A stretch of DNA of 64,000 nt from contig NZ_JAQFIN010000002.1 of assembly GCF_029504695.1 (NCBI RefSeq), positions 1-64,000 on the forward strand. Reading direction: 5' to 3'. A model generated the notes under the pieces. It was not told where the DNA came from. It saw only the letters and a program-made list of their open reading frames with translations, and searched no databases. Made by a program: the position numbers and the translations under genes. Shown here one piece after another: positions 1-9,050 of this stretch. The DNA comes from Parabacteroides sp. PF5-6. GTDB lineage: Bacteria > Bacteroidota > Bacteroidia > Bacteroidales > Tannerellaceae. Within the stretch, counting starts at the first letter, position 1; each line of letters starts with the position of its first letter.

Positions 1-1
1 C

Positions 2-88
2 AATTCAAATCAAAAAATCAAAGAACGCTTGTATCTTATATATAATCAACCTGTTACGGTTGAAATTAAAAAATTAACGCATCAGTAG
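2..88 (+). CDS. 3' end of an unidentified protein gene (partial)
   Basis: Reading from base 2 gives 28 codons without a stop and then TAG at 86-88. The tail contains IYNQPVTVEIKKL, which looks like ordinary protein sequence. The two other forward frames also reach stops soon and look poorer. A strong rho-independent terminator lies 77 bases downstream in the same orientation, which supports a gene ending here. Too little is visible to name the product. The call rests on frame quality and the terminator only. Confidence 0.45.
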   Translation, partial: NSNQKIKERLYLIYNQPVTVEIKKLTHQ

Positions 89-164
89 TAATTATTAATT
101 ATTAATCACTTACGACTTATCACTGATAAAGATATTCACCAGACTAACCCGGCATTATTATCCT

Positions 165-202
165 CCGGCAGCCCCGTTCGCGGGGACTGCCGGTTTTTTT
201 TT
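165..202 (+). terminator. Rho-independent terminator
   Basis: CCGGCAG and CCCCG pair with CGGGG and CTGCCGG around a TTCG loop, with a single bulged A at 186. Nine T residues follow directly. It is oriented to end transcription from the partial gene at the left edge. Confidence 0.9.
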
Positions 203-207
203 ACCAC

Positions 208-499
208 ATAAAAGTTTTCACCCCGGTCTTCACCTTTCACCCGGTCGCCAGATCCCTGTATTGATCGGCGTTTTGGGTGAAAGGTAAAGGAATACTTAAA
301 AAAACGACAGACTTTCCCGGAAAAGGCCGGCGGCCTTTTCTAAAACTCCGGCGGCCTTTTGCAAAACCCTGCCGGCCTTTTGGGAAACTCCGGCGGCCTT
401 TTTCAGGGAGCCTCCATCCTTCACCCAAAACGCTGATCAATACAGGGATCTGGCTGCCGGGTGAAAGGTGAAAAGGGGGTATAAAAGTTTTCACCCCGG
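208..499. repeat. Inverted-repeat element with a 21-bp palindromic tandem core (family E, complete copy)
   Basis: About 52 bases at 229-280 are repeated almost perfectly in inverted orientation at about 421-472. Between the arms sit four GC-rich units centred on CCGGCGGCCTTTT, with GGCC starting at 332, 353, 374 and 395, an exact 21-bp period. The 19-base word ATAAAAGTTTTCACCCCGG flanks the whole unit as a direct repeat at 208-226 and 481-499. A second copy lacking the right arm is at 32573-32755. The layout (terminal inverted repeats plus a minisatellite core) resembles the BrickBuilt MITEs reported in Porphyromonas gingivalis. That kinship is inference. Confidence 0.75.
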
Positions 500-519
500 A
501 ATACAGGGATCTCACGACC

Positions 520-548
520 GGGGGAAAGGGGGAAAGGGGGAAAGGGGG
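520..548 (+). other. Potential G-quadruplex tract upstream of the 625-1047 gene
   Basis: Four runs of five G separated by AAA each time (8-bp period) occupy 520-548 on the plus strand, about 75 bases before the chosen start at 625. This fits the canonical intramolecular G4 pattern with three 3-base loops. A role in transcription or translation of the next gene is inference only. Confidence 0.55.
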
Positions 549-624
549 ACTGCTTTTTTGCCGGGAATGGCGATGGCGGTTCGTGAACTTTTTCGTTTCT
601 TTGCTGTTCCATAAAGAAAGAGCT

Positions 625-1047
625 ATGACGATAAAGATGGAACAGGAAAAGCCGGTTAAGAAACACAGGCGTTGGAAGAAATTCAGGAATACCACGGCAG
701 CGATTTTGTTGCTGGGGTTGTTGGGCTTTGCAGGCATTCGTTATTATTACCCGTACGGGGAAGGGGTGAAGACCGGGCAGCTCAATTATGTGGTGTACAA
801 AGGGGTGATCTTCAAGACCTACGAGGGCAAATTGATTCAAAGTGGGTTCTGGAGCAATACGCCGGGCGGCATTCAGTCGAATGAGTTTGAGTTTTCCATT
901 GCCGATCCGGTAGTGGCCGATAAGCTGATGCACGCGGGCGGTCAGGTGGTGGAATTGCATTATAAGGAATACTTCGGGAGCATTCCCTGGAGAGGGTATT
1001 CGCGGTATATTGTGGATGAGATTGTGCAGATTACGAATCAGGAATAA
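625..1047 (+). CDS. Small single-pass membrane protein of unknown function
   Basis: I do not recognise a named family with certainty. From the ATG at 625 the product is 140 residues. It has a basic N-terminus rich in Lys and Arg, one hydrophobic segment at about residues 23-37 (TAAILLLGLLGFAGI), then a roughly 100-residue soluble part with many aromatic residues, predicted outside the membrane. The ORF is open back to 583, but the upstream stretch lacks a good ribosome site and lies next to repeat DNA. 625 follows AAAGAAAGAG and 637 is the other option. Small proteins of this shape are common and uncharacterised in Bacteroides and Parabacteroides. It is convergent with the GH43-GH105 gene. 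Confidence 0.7.
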   Translation: MTIKMEQEKPVKKHRRWKKFRNTTAAILLLGLLGFAGIRYYYPYGEGVKTGQLNYVVYKGVIFKTYEGKLIQSGFWSNTPGGIQSNEFEFSIADPVVADKLMHAGGQVVELHYKEYFGSIPWRGYSRYIVDEIVQITNQE

Positions 1048-1057
1048 AGGAGATTAA

Positions 1058-1098
1058 GGGGTTTAAGGGGATTAAGGCATTAAACCCCTTAATCCCCT
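1058..1098. terminator. Bidirectional hairpin between convergent genes
   Basis: GGGG-TTTAA-GGGG at 1059-1071 can pair with CCCC-TTAAT-CCCC at about 1086-1098. It lies in the 83-base gap between the stops of the 625-1047 gene and the minus-strand GH43-GH105 gene. The same TTAAGGGG word recurs near 8441 and 9051-9292, so it is also part of a local simple repeat. No strong T-run is present, so termination is plausible rather than certain. Confidence 0.45.
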
Positions 1099-1130
1099 TA
1101 AGCCCTTTAAGCCCCTTAGCCCTTAAGCCC

Positions 1131-3902
1131 TTACCTTTCTCTCTCTAAGACCGCCATAATAAAAGGCCCTATTGCCTTGGGATCGTTGGCGCGGATCAGT
1201 TCGTTGATGTAGTAGTCGTAGTTGCCTGAGCGGTTGTCTTTTCCGCCGAGGCCGGCAACGGCACAGGCTTGGGTGATGTGCATCAGGCCTTTCTCATCGA
1301 ACGTCACAAACTCTTGCAGGAATCCGTTAAAGGCTTTATCGGCCACATCGCGGTAAGTGGCATCGATATAACCCATACGCGCGGCCTTGGATAAAGCATA
1401 GATAAACATCGCCGAGCAGGATGACTCCAGGTAATTGCCCGCGTCGCCGCTCCGGTCTAATACCTGATACCACAGGCCGGTCTTCGCGTCTTGTATCTTC
1501 TTCAGTTGAATCGCTATGTTATTGAGGATCGCCAATACCTGGTCGCGTCCCGGCTGATCGGCCGGAATGAAATCGAGGGCATCGACGATAGCCATCGCAT
1601 ACCAGCCCAACGCCCGTCCCCAGCAATGCTCGGACTGTCCGGTGACCGGATTGGCCCAGAACATCTGGCGGCTCACATCGCAGGCATGGCGGTAGAGCCC
1701 GTTCGCCGGATCATACGTATGGCGGGCAGCCATCAGGATCTGGTTGACGCCGTCGGCATAGTCGTCCGGGCAATTGTTGCGCTTGGCATATTCCACCATA
1801 AACGGGGTACCCATATACACGCCATCGAGCCATACCTGGTGCGGATAGATCGCTTTATGCCAGAAACCGCCGTCGTCGTTGCGCGGATGCGTAGCCAACT
1901 GGCTATACAAGAGATCGATGGCTTTCTTTATCTTTTCATCTTTCGTCAGGTCGTACAAACGGAACAGCATCTTGCCACTGTTCAGGCGGTCGATATTATA
2001 TTCTTCCAGGCGGTAGGTCTTGATCGATCCGTCCGCCAGGATCATCGTGTCGGCATAGGCTTTGATATAGTCCAGGTACTTCCGGTCGCCTGTACGGTCA
2101 TAAAGCTGAAGGAAAGCCTGCAGTTCCAAGCCATGACAGTAATCCCATTTCAGTGTTTTCTGGAAATCCAATCGCCAGGATTCGGGATAACGCGCCATTT
2201 CCGAATCGGCGATGCGCACGGCATACGACAAAGCATTTTCCGCGGTCTTCGCCGTTTCGTTCCGGGTGATGCGGAACCAGTCGACATCCGCCCATCCGCC
2301 GTCGTTGGTCTCGATTGCCGGGCGGGTACAGAACAAGCCGACCTTCGCACCGATCCATTTCCCTTCGCGTGCCGGGAACGCTTCGCCCAGCGGCGTATAG
2401 TTGCGGCCGTCCGTACTATAAAGGAACCGGCAGGTTGCCGTCGCGTCGAACGTCACGCGCAGATTGATCCAGCCGCTTGCCACCTTCGTTTTTGCCTGTA
2501 CCGCTTCCCGTTTCCCCGCGTCTGCCTTCTCGCAAACGACCTGGGAAAGGACAAGCCCTTCTTCGGTGTTCTCCAGGATCAGTCCGGCATAGTCGAGTCC
2601 CATCACCACCAGTCCGGTGCGTTCGCCGACATACTTATCCGAGGGCTGGAAGTATAACCGTGTCGTGGCGGTGAACGCCGGTGCGGGGGTCTTCTGCAAA
2701 AGCAGGTTCGGCACATCCCAGAGGCTGCGTGCCTGGGGTCTCAGCGGATAAGAGTACAAACGTATACTGCTGTTGGCCGCGTCCGTATAGATCCATTTCG
2801 GATTGTAGTTGGCTTGCCACTGCCATTGAAGGCCTAATCGATTCGTATCGAACTCATCACTCTCCTGGGGCGTAGCGATGGCATAAGTCTTACCAACGTT
2901 GGGTTTCTTATGCCGCAATACCGGCGTTCCGCAGCCGTCGCCGTCTTTATCTTCTCCGATCACCGGCCAGCCGTTTTTCCACTTCATGGGTTGCAGGTGG
3001 ATGATACGCCCGTAGGCACCGACATCCTGGAAATGCAGGAACCAGTCTTCCCCGGTTGTCGTATCCACCCAGGCGCCCTGGTGCGGGCCGTTTGTCGCGC
3101 TCTTGCCTTGCGCCATGACCGTGCGGATCTCGTAAGGGCCGTACGGATCGGTCGCGCGCAGGACCGTTTGCCAGCCGGTAGCCACGCCACCCGCCGGAGC
3201 GAAGATATAGTAATAGCCGTCTTTCTTATAGAATTTAGGACCTTCGATGGTCGGATGTTTCTCGTGTCCGTCGAAGATGATGCGGCTTTCGGTGATCGCT
3301 TGCGTGGCTTCCGCGTTCAATTCGCACACCGCCAATACGCTCTTCAGCCCGGCACGGCTTCCGGCGAAAGCATGCACCAGATACACCCGTCCGTCGGCAT
3401 CCCACAAAGGCGACGAGTCGATAATGCCTTTCCCGGCTTTGACCAGGACGGGTTTCTCCCAGGCCCCCCGGATATCTTTGGTCCGAGTCATAAACACCCC
3501 CTGGTCGGGATCGCCCCAGAAGATATAGTATTCACCGGCATGATGACGGATACAAGGCGCCCATACCCGGTTGCCGTGTTGCGGCACCTCAGGCGTTTCT
3601 TTCGGTTCCAGGGCATAAGGGATTGCCGCGTTGATGATCGTCCAGTTCACCAGATCGTTCGAATGCAGGATCTGCAATCCGGGGATACAGTTGAAGCTCG
3701 ATGAAGTCATATAATAATCGTCGCCCACACGGATCACGTCGGGATCGGAATAGTCGGCATATAAAACAGGATTACGATAGGTGCCGTCTCCCTGATCGGA
3801 AACCCAAACGGAAGAGACAGGAGATTCGGATTGCGCGTAAGCGGCCAGCGAGCCGGCAGCCAAGAGCAGGATCAATCCGGAATGGAGGATAGTTCGTTTC
3901 AT
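1131..3902 (-). CDS. Secreted GH43-GH105 fusion glycosidase
   Basis: 923 residues with a signal peptide (cleavage near AYA-Q24). The first catalytic part, about residues 38-340, is a GH43 five-blade propeller. The expected acidic residues are visible: Asp53 in the DPDV motif, an Asp near 160 in DSSPLWD and a Glu near 220 in EGPK. A concanavalin-like beta-sandwich follows at about 345-545. From about 554 to the end is a GH105 (alpha/alpha)6 barrel, with WLDGVYMGTPF near residue 689. GH105 enzymes remove unsaturated uronic acid from pectic fragments. GH43 usually removes arabinose, xylose or galactose side groups. One polypeptide could therefore trim both side chains and lyase-generated ends. 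A TAATTTTG -7 box precedes it. Confidence 0.92.
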   Translation of the reverse strand: MKRTILHSGLILLLAAGSLAAYAQSESPVSSVWVSDQGDGTYRNPVLYADYSDPDVIRVGDDYYMTSSSFNCIPGLQILHSNDLVNWTIINAAIPYALEPKETPEVPQHGNRVWAPCIRHHAGEYYIFWGDPDQGVFMTRTKDIRGAWEKPVLVKAGKGIIDSSPLWDADGRVYLVHAFAGSRAGLKSVLAVCELNAEATQAITESRIIFDGHEKHPTIEGPKFYKKDGYYYIFAPAGGVATGWQTVLRATDPYGPYEIRTVMAQGKSATNGPHQGAWVDTTTGEDWFLHFQDVGAYGRIIHLQPMKWKNGWPVIGEDKDGDGCGTPVLRHKKPNVGKTYAIATPQESDEFDTNRLGLQWQWQANYNPKWIYTDAANSSIRLYSYPLRPQARSLWDVPNLLLQKTPAPAFTATTRLYFQPSDKYVGERTGLVVMGLDYAGLILENTEEGLVLSQVVCEKADAGKREAVQAKTKVASGWINLRVTFDATATCRFLYSTDGRNYTPLGEAFPAREGKWIGAKVGLFCTRPAIETNDGGWADVDWFRITRNETAKTAENALSYAVRIADSEMARYPESWRLDFQKTLKWDYCHGLELQAFLQLYDRTGDRKYLDYIKAYADTMILADGSIKTYRLEEYNIDRLNSGKMLFRLYDLTKDEKIKKAIDLLYSQLATHPRNDDGGFWHKAIYPHQVWLDGVYMGTPFMVEYAKRNNCPDDYADGVNQILMAARHTYDPANGLYRHACDVSRQMFWANPVTGQSEHCWGRALGWYAMAIVDALDFIPADQPGRDQVLAILNNIAIQLKKIQDAKTGLWYQVLDRSGDAGNYLESSCSAMFIYALSKAARMGYIDATYRDVADKAFNGFLQEFVTFDEKGLMHITQACAVAGLGGKDNRSGNYDYYINELIRANDPKAIGPFIMAVLERER

Positions 3903-3926
3903 GGTACATTTTTATTGTTATCGCCA

Positions 3927-3934
3927 CAAAATTA
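3927..3934 (-). promoter_or_regulatory. -7 promoter box for the GH43-GH105 gene
   Basis: On the minus strand the sequence TAATTTTG matches the Bacteroidetes TAnnTTTG -7 consensus and lies about 25 bases upstream of the GH43-GH105 start codon, in the 47-base gap after the sensor-regulator gene. No good TTTG -33 element is visible. Confidence 0.5.
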
Positions 3935-3949
3935 GAATGTCCGCCCCTT

Positions 3950-6900
3950 TCAGGTGTGTAGATTCTGACTATTTAGGTGTATTTTTTGTTCTTTGTATTC
4001 GGTGGGCGTGATTCCGTACTTTTGTTTGAAACATTTGCTGAAGTAGCGGGGATCATTGATACCCACCATATAAGAGACCTGCGAGATGCTGTATTCGCCC
4101 GTCTCGATCAGTTCGGCAGCGCGCTTCACCCGCATCTCTTTGATAAACTCGATCGGCGCCAGGCCGGTCAATGCTTTCAGTTTCTTGAAGAACACCGAAC
4201 GGCTCACGGCCAGTTCGGCGACCAGGTCTTCTACGACCAACTCGCCATTGTCCATATTGGCCTCCATCAGTTCGACCAACTTATCGATAAACTTCCGGTC
4301 GTTGGGCGACATCTCACCCGTAGGGGTCGACGCTTCGCGCACATCTTTCTTCGCCGGAGCCATCAGGTTGGAGAGATAAAGCTCCTGCAGTTTCTTATGT
4401 TGCACCAACAGGTTCTCCACCCGCGCTTTCAGGTAGGCGGAGCTGAACGGTTTGGTGATATAGTCGTTTGCCCCGTACTCCATACCTTCCAACTTACTCT
4501 CGAGCGTCGATTTGGCCGTCAACAGGATGATGGGGATATGGCTGGTCGTCAGGTTCTCGCGCAATTCGCGGGTCAAGGTCAAACCATCTTTATCGGGCAT
4601 CATCACATCACTGATGATAATGTCGGGGATCAGGCTTACCGCTTTCTCAAGCCCTTCAGCCCCATTCTTCGCCTCGGCGATGCGGAAAGAAGAGTGGAAG
4701 ATCGAGCGCAGGAACAGGCGTAATTCATTATTATCCTCGACCAATAACATCAAGCCGCGCGAGGATTCGTCGTCATCCCCCTCCCCTATCACCTCCTCCG
4801 GCGCAGCGGTATGGCTCTCCTCTTCCCGGGTGGGGAAGGCATAATCTTTGAGGATAAACTCTACCGTATCGTCATAATGCTCTTTTCCTTTCTGGAAAGC
4901 GACTTCGAAGGTGCTGCCTTCGTTCAATACCGATTCCACCGAGATCGTCGCTTTGTGCATCTCGACCAGTTCTTTCACCAGCGACAAGCCGATGCCGGAG
5001 CTCGATTGGTTGAACAGGTTGCGGTCGACCAGGTTCTCGAAACGGATAAAAAGCGACTCTTTCTTATTGGCGGCAATACCGATGCCCTGATCCTGCACAC
5101 CGATAGAGATGGTCTTTTCATTCTCCAACACATACACCTTGATCATCTTGCCTAAAGGGGTATATTTGAAGGCATTCGACAAGAGGTTGAAAATGATCTT
5201 CTCCAGATGATCCGCATCCGCCCAGAGATACAAGGCTTCTTTCTCCGATTCGAAGATAAAGTCGATATCATGTTCGTCGGCCAAGGCTTCGAAATTGCCC
5301 ATGATCGTCCGGATAAAAGAATCCAGTTCAATACGCTGCACTTTCATCTTCATCTTCTTATTCTGGATCTTGCGGAAGTCGAGGATCTGATTGACCAATC
5401 GCAGCATCCGGTCGGTATTCTTCTCCACCAACTGCAATTGCTCCCGGGCATCCGGCGGCAAGGCTGTGTTTTTCAGGATATGCTCGACCGGCCCGGCAAT
5501 CAGGGTCAGCGGCGTGCGCAATTCATGGGAGATATTGGTAAAGAACCGCAGTTTGATGTCCGAAACCTGATGTTCCATCGTCACCTCGTGCTTCAAGCGG
5601 TAGATGGTAAAAAGGATATAGACGGCAACAAAGATAATGCCCAGGATAAACAAGACATACAAAAGATAAGCCCAGGGCGTTTCCCAGAAAGAAGGCAGGA
5701 TGGTGATCGGCAGTCCCCTGGCGTTGTCGACCCATACCCCGTCGTTATTGGTCGAACGCACCTTGAAGGTGTACTTTCCTTTGGGCAGGTTGGTATAGGT
5801 CACCACCCGTTGCTTATCGGCTTGCGTCCATTCATTGTCAAAGCCTTCCAACAGGTAAGCATAACGGATATTCTCCGGTGCTTTCATATCCAGTGCCGCA
5901 TATTGGAGGGTTACGATATTTTCTTTGTGGGATAAGGTCAGCTGGGGTGTTTCGTCGACGATCTGTTGCAAGACTTTCGAGCGTCCCGGTCGCATCTCTT
6001 CATTATTGATCTGCAGGCGGGAGAAGATGATCGGCGGAATGAACGAACTCTTCGCGATCGAATCCGGATTGAAAGCCAGCCAGCCGTTGCTGGTTCCGAA
6101 GACCAACTCACCCGATCGGGTCTTTACCGACGAGGCCTCGTTGAAGCCGGCACGGATATCCAGGCTTTTGTCATTGTAGTTGTCTGCCCGTTCTTCGGAC
6201 GGGATAAACTTACACAAGCCGTTCTCCGTACTGATCCATATATTCTTCCGGTCGTCTTCCTGCATGGAAAGAAGCACGTCACTGGGCAAGCCGTCTTCCA
6301 TGGTGTAATGCGCAAAGCGGGCTGTGCCGTCCTGCTCCACCCCGATCAGTTTGTTCAATCCGCCGCCGAAGGTAGCCAGGTAAAGCACCTTGTCGGAACT
6401 CTCCATGATCCAGTACACATCGTTATTACTGAGGCTTTGTTTATCGGCAGGGATTCGGATATGATGATCGAACCGGATCTCTTCGGGATGCGAGAAATCC
6501 GCGCGGAAAGAGAGCGCGCCCGAGGTGGTTCCCACCCAGATATACCCTTTGGAGTCGGACGTGACAAAGCGCGCCCGGTAACAGTCGTCGATCGGATAGC
6601 CTTTCAGGTTGTTCTGGTGGTTGATAAAGGCGACACTGCCGTCGGCCCGTTCTTCCATATAATTCAGTCCGCCGCCAAAGGTGGCAATCCAAAGCCTTCC
6701 CCCGCGATCTTCATGCACACAATAGATATTATCGTCGCTCAGGCTATAGAGGTTGTTCGGGTCGGAGCGGTATTGGGTGATCCGGTAACGCCCGCCTTCC
6801 TCACGTGCCTGATAAAGCCCGTCTCCTTTGGTGGCAATCCAGATATTCCCTTTCGTATCTTCATAGATATGATAAGCCACACCCAAGGAGTGATCCCCGG

Positions 6901-8386
6901 TTTTCGAGAAGGAGCCTTCTTTCGTCAGGCAACCCAGGAAGTTACCGTCTTTGGTATAGATCCGGATCTTCCCGTCGCGCAGGCCCATCCACAAACGCTC
7001 CTGCCGGTCTTCGAAAAGGGAACGGATATCATTGCTCAAAGATTCGTAATTCAAAGGATTAGGCGATTGCAACTGAAAACGCTCGGTCGTGAACGTGATC
7101 TTCTCCAATCCTTTCGAATGGGTACACATCCAGAGATTGCCCTGCCGGTCCGACATGGCTGCATGTACCTTATTGGAAAAACGCCAGTCCGGCATGCCCG
7201 GTTCGTTGTAGAAAGGCACCAGCCGGTTCTTTTCCCGGTCGAAAAAGGAGAAACCGCCATTGAACGGATGCACCCAGAGGTAACCGTTTATGTCTTCGAA
7301 GATCAGGAAAGCCGGTTGCGAACGATAAGCGCTGCCATCTTCCACCTCGAGCACCTCCTGGCGGATCACCCGGGTGAACGGATTGAAATGCGTCACGCCA
7401 CGGGCATCGCCCAGATCAAACCAGACCTCTTTCATCCGGTCGACATAGACCGACAAGACCTGGTTGCCCGGCAGATCCCGGTGGGTCGACGAATGGTAAT
7501 GCGTATACAGATCCGACTGCGTATCGTAGGTATAGAAGCCATCCGTCCGGGTAGCCATGATCAGATCCTTATCCGAGTAATACCGGATCGCGACAATATC
7601 CGACTCCGTATCCAGCTCCAACAGGCGGAAGCTCCGGTTGTCTTTATTGTAAAGCCATACCCGCCCTTTGGCAGAGCCGAAGTAGAGGTTTTCTTCTCCT
7701 TCCAGGAAACAATAGAAGGCTTGCTTCTGTCGGGATTTGGAAGACTGGGTATCCGTAAAATAAAGCGTGGGTTGCAGGGAATCACCCTTCAGCACCCCAA
7801 TACCATTGTCGGACAAGATCCATTCCTCGCCCGAAAGCGCCTGGTGAACGGAAATAATAGATACCGAAGGGAAAAGGCCCGACTGCAGGGAGTACACATC
7901 GGAAGTAAGCGCATGCGTTTCAGGGTCTGTCGTCACCCGGATCGCTCCCTCTTTCTCGGTCAACAGCCAGACATGATCCTGCAGGATATGGATAGCGCTG
8001 ACCACGATATTACTCTCCCGGCCCGACTCGGGCACTTGCTGAAAGACTTCTTTCCGGGGATCGAAACGATAGACCTTACTGTCGTAAGTCAACACCCAGA
8101 TATAACCCCACTGGTCTTCGGCGATATGATCTACCCGGTTATTGACCAGGCGGATGGAATTGTCCTCGCTGGTTTTGTAGGTTCGGAACGTATAACCATC
8201 GAACTTATTGATCCCATCCCAGGTTGCGAACCACATAAACCCCTTACTGTCCTCCATAATCCGCATAATGGAATTCTGCGAAAGCCCTTCCTCCGAAGAA
8301 TAATGGGTAAAGGAACAACGCCATTGGGCGGAGGCACCCATCAGCGAGACACAAAAAAGGAAGAGAATAAGGTGAAGCTTTCTCAT
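3950..8386 (-). CDS. Hybrid two-component sensor-regulator (HTCS) of the pectin locus
   Basis: 1478 residues combining sensor kinase and response regulator. A signal peptide (about 1-21) is followed by an N-terminal double beta-propeller built from Reg_prop repeats (motifs such as GFMWFATWDGINKF, GYIWVGTTSG). A Y_Y_Y domain sits near 835-882 and one membrane helix at about 905-930. The HisKA phospho-acceptor is in FFTNISHELRTPLT (His near 953), followed by a HATPase domain with GIGLSL. The receiver domain has its Asp near 1258 (IIISDVMMPDKDG), and an AraC-type HTH fills the last 100 residues. Family members bind oligosaccharides in the periplasm and switch on the adjacent polysaccharide locus. 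Here the likely ligand is a pectic fragment (inference from neighbours). Confidence 0.96.
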   Translation of the reverse strand: MRKLHLILFLFCVSLMGASAQWRCSFTHYSSEEGLSQNSIMRIMEDSKGFMWFATWDGINKFDGYTFRTYKTSEDNSIRLVNNRVDHIAEDQWGYIWVLTYDSKVYRFDPRKEVFQQVPESGRESNIVVSAIHILQDHVWLLTEKEGAIRVTTDPETHALTSDVYSLQSGLFPSVSIISVHQALSGEEWILSDNGIGVLKGDSLQPTLYFTDTQSSKSRQKQAFYCFLEGEENLYFGSAKGRVWLYNKDNRSFRLLELDTESDIVAIRYYSDKDLIMATRTDGFYTYDTQSDLYTHYHSSTHRDLPGNQVLSVYVDRMKEVWFDLGDARGVTHFNPFTRVIRQEVLEVEDGSAYRSQPAFLIFEDINGYLWVHPFNGGFSFFDREKNRLVPFYNEPGMPDWRFSNKVHAAMSDRQGNLWMCTHSKGLEKITFTTERFQLQSPNPLNYESLSNDIRSLFEDRQERLWMGLRDGKIRIYTKDGNFLGCLTKEGSFSKTGDHSLGVAYHIYEDTKGNIWIATKGDGLYQAREEGGRYRITQYRSDPNNLYSLSDDNIYCVHEDRGGRLWIATFGGGLNYMEERADGSVAFINHQNNLKGYPIDDCYRARFVTSDSKGYIWVGTTSGALSFRADFSHPEEIRFDHHIRIPADKQSLSNNDVYWIMESSDKVLYLATFGGGLNKLIGVEQDGTARFAHYTMEDGLPSDVLLSMQEDDRKNIWISTENGLCKFIPSEERADNYNDKSLDIRAGFNEASSVKTRSGELVFGTSNGWLAFNPDSIAKSSFIPPIIFSRLQINNEEMRPGRSKVLQQIVDETPQLTLSHKENIVTLQYAALDMKAPENIRYAYLLEGFDNEWTQADKQRVVTYTNLPKGKYTFKVRSTNNDGVWVDNARGLPITILPSFWETPWAYLLYVLFILGIIFVAVYILFTIYRLKHEVTMEHQVSDIKLRFFTNISHELRTPLTLIAGPVEHILKNTALPPDAREQLQLVEKNTDRMLRLVNQILDFRKIQNKKMKMKVQRIELDSFIRTIMGNFEALADEHDIDFIFESEKEALYLWADADHLEKIIFNLLSNAFKYTPLGKMIKVYVLENEKTISIGVQDQGIGIAANKKESLFIRFENLVDRNLFNQSSSGIGLSLVKELVEMHKATISVESVLNEGSTFEVAFQKGKEHYDDTVEFILKDYAFPTREEESHTAAPEEVIGEGDDDESSRGLMLLVEDNNELRLFLRSIFHSSFRIAEAKNGAEGLEKAVSLIPDIIISDVMMPDKDGLTLTRELRENLTTSHIPIILLTAKSTLESKLEGMEYGANDYITKPFSSAYLKARVENLLVQHKKLQELYLSNLMAPAKKDVREASTPTGEMSPNDRKFIDKLVELMEANMDNGELVVEDLVAELAVSRSVFFKKLKALTGLAPIEFIKEMRVKRAAELIETGEYSISQVSYMVGINDPRYFSKCFKQKYGITPTEYKEQKIHLNSQNLHT

Positions 8387-8436
8387 GATGATTGACTATG
8401 GCTTTATGGCACAATATTACGGAATTTTCAGGAGAA

Positions 8437-8470
8437 AAGCAAGGGGCTTAAGCCCCTTAAGCCCCCTAAT
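8437..8470 (-). terminator. Terminator of the four-helix-bundle gene
   Basis: AAGGGGCTTAAGCCCCTT at 8441-8458 is a perfect 18-bp palindrome. Read on the minus strand it is followed by TTGCTTTTC. It sits between the end of the four-helix-bundle gene and the start of the sensor gene, so it probably separates their transcripts. Confidence 0.55.
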
Positions 8471-9020
8471 TCCTTTTTCTCCTCTCCTCACTGCGCATGC
8501 GTGTCATGCGCTCACGCAGGCCGCCTTCCTGCAGAAAGTCCTGGCTCAATTTATCTAAGAACTTTGCCAGGAGGTAGTCTGTTTGTTTGATCAGGCAGAT
8601 CGTTATGTTAGCAATGGTTTCGGGCGGGCGGGTTGGGATGAGAGACATATAGAAAGCACTGTCATTGTGGGCGCGTCCCAGTTCGCGCATCTTTTTTATT
8701 TCGACAGAATGGTCTTCCCATTGGCGATGCTGACGGGTGCGCAGGTAATCTTCGTAGTCGATAAGCAGTTCGTGGAGACTGGCTTTGGCAACGTTGATCA
8801 GCTTGATCTCCATCTCTTTGGAGGTGGGGGATGCGGCACAGCCTTCGACGATATTTTGTTTCCCGGAACGGGCGGCTTGTACCATCTGGTCGCAGGTGCG
8901 GTCGCCGCGCTGAAGGTAGTGTTTACAGAAATAGAAAGTGATGTCGTAGATGGCTTCAGCTTTCTGGTAGCAGAGGAGGGTTCGGTAGTTTCTGCCGGGG
9001 AGGAGGAGGTTGTTGGTCAT
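8466..9020 (-). CDS. Four-helix-bundle suffix-domain protein
   Basis: 184 residues, all-alpha in appearance. The pattern AEAIYDITFYFCKHYL, QMVQAARSGKQNIVEGC and a central LINVAKASLHELLIDYEDYL matches the four-helix-bundle family related to the S23 / 23S rRNA intervening-sequence proteins, with an extra C-terminal suffix. The GKQNIVEG segment is the family hallmark. There is no signal peptide, so it is cytoplasmic. The function of the family is not established. Members are often found next to low-complexity repeats in Bacteroidales, and this one is flanked by TTAAGGGG-type tracts on both sides. It is not obviously part of the pectin pathway. Confidence 0.8.
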   Translation of the reverse strand: MTNNLLLPGRNYRTLLCYQKAEAIYDITFYFCKHYLQRGDRTCDQMVQAARSGKQNIVEGCAASPTSKEMEIKLINVAKASLHELLIDYEDYLRTRQHRQWEDHSVEIKKMRELGRAHNDSAFYMSLIPTRPPETIANITICLIKQTDYLLAKFLDKLSQDFLQEGGLRERMTRMRSEERRKRN

Positions 9021-9050
9021 GGTGTTTGATTTTAGTTGATAATTAATTTT

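Noticed and set aside
5966-8395. Long plus-strand open frame opposite the sensor-regulator gene
   Set aside because: It lies wholly antisense to a 1478-residue protein with full domain content; codon bias of the real gene keeps the opposite frame open. Its translation shows no domains.
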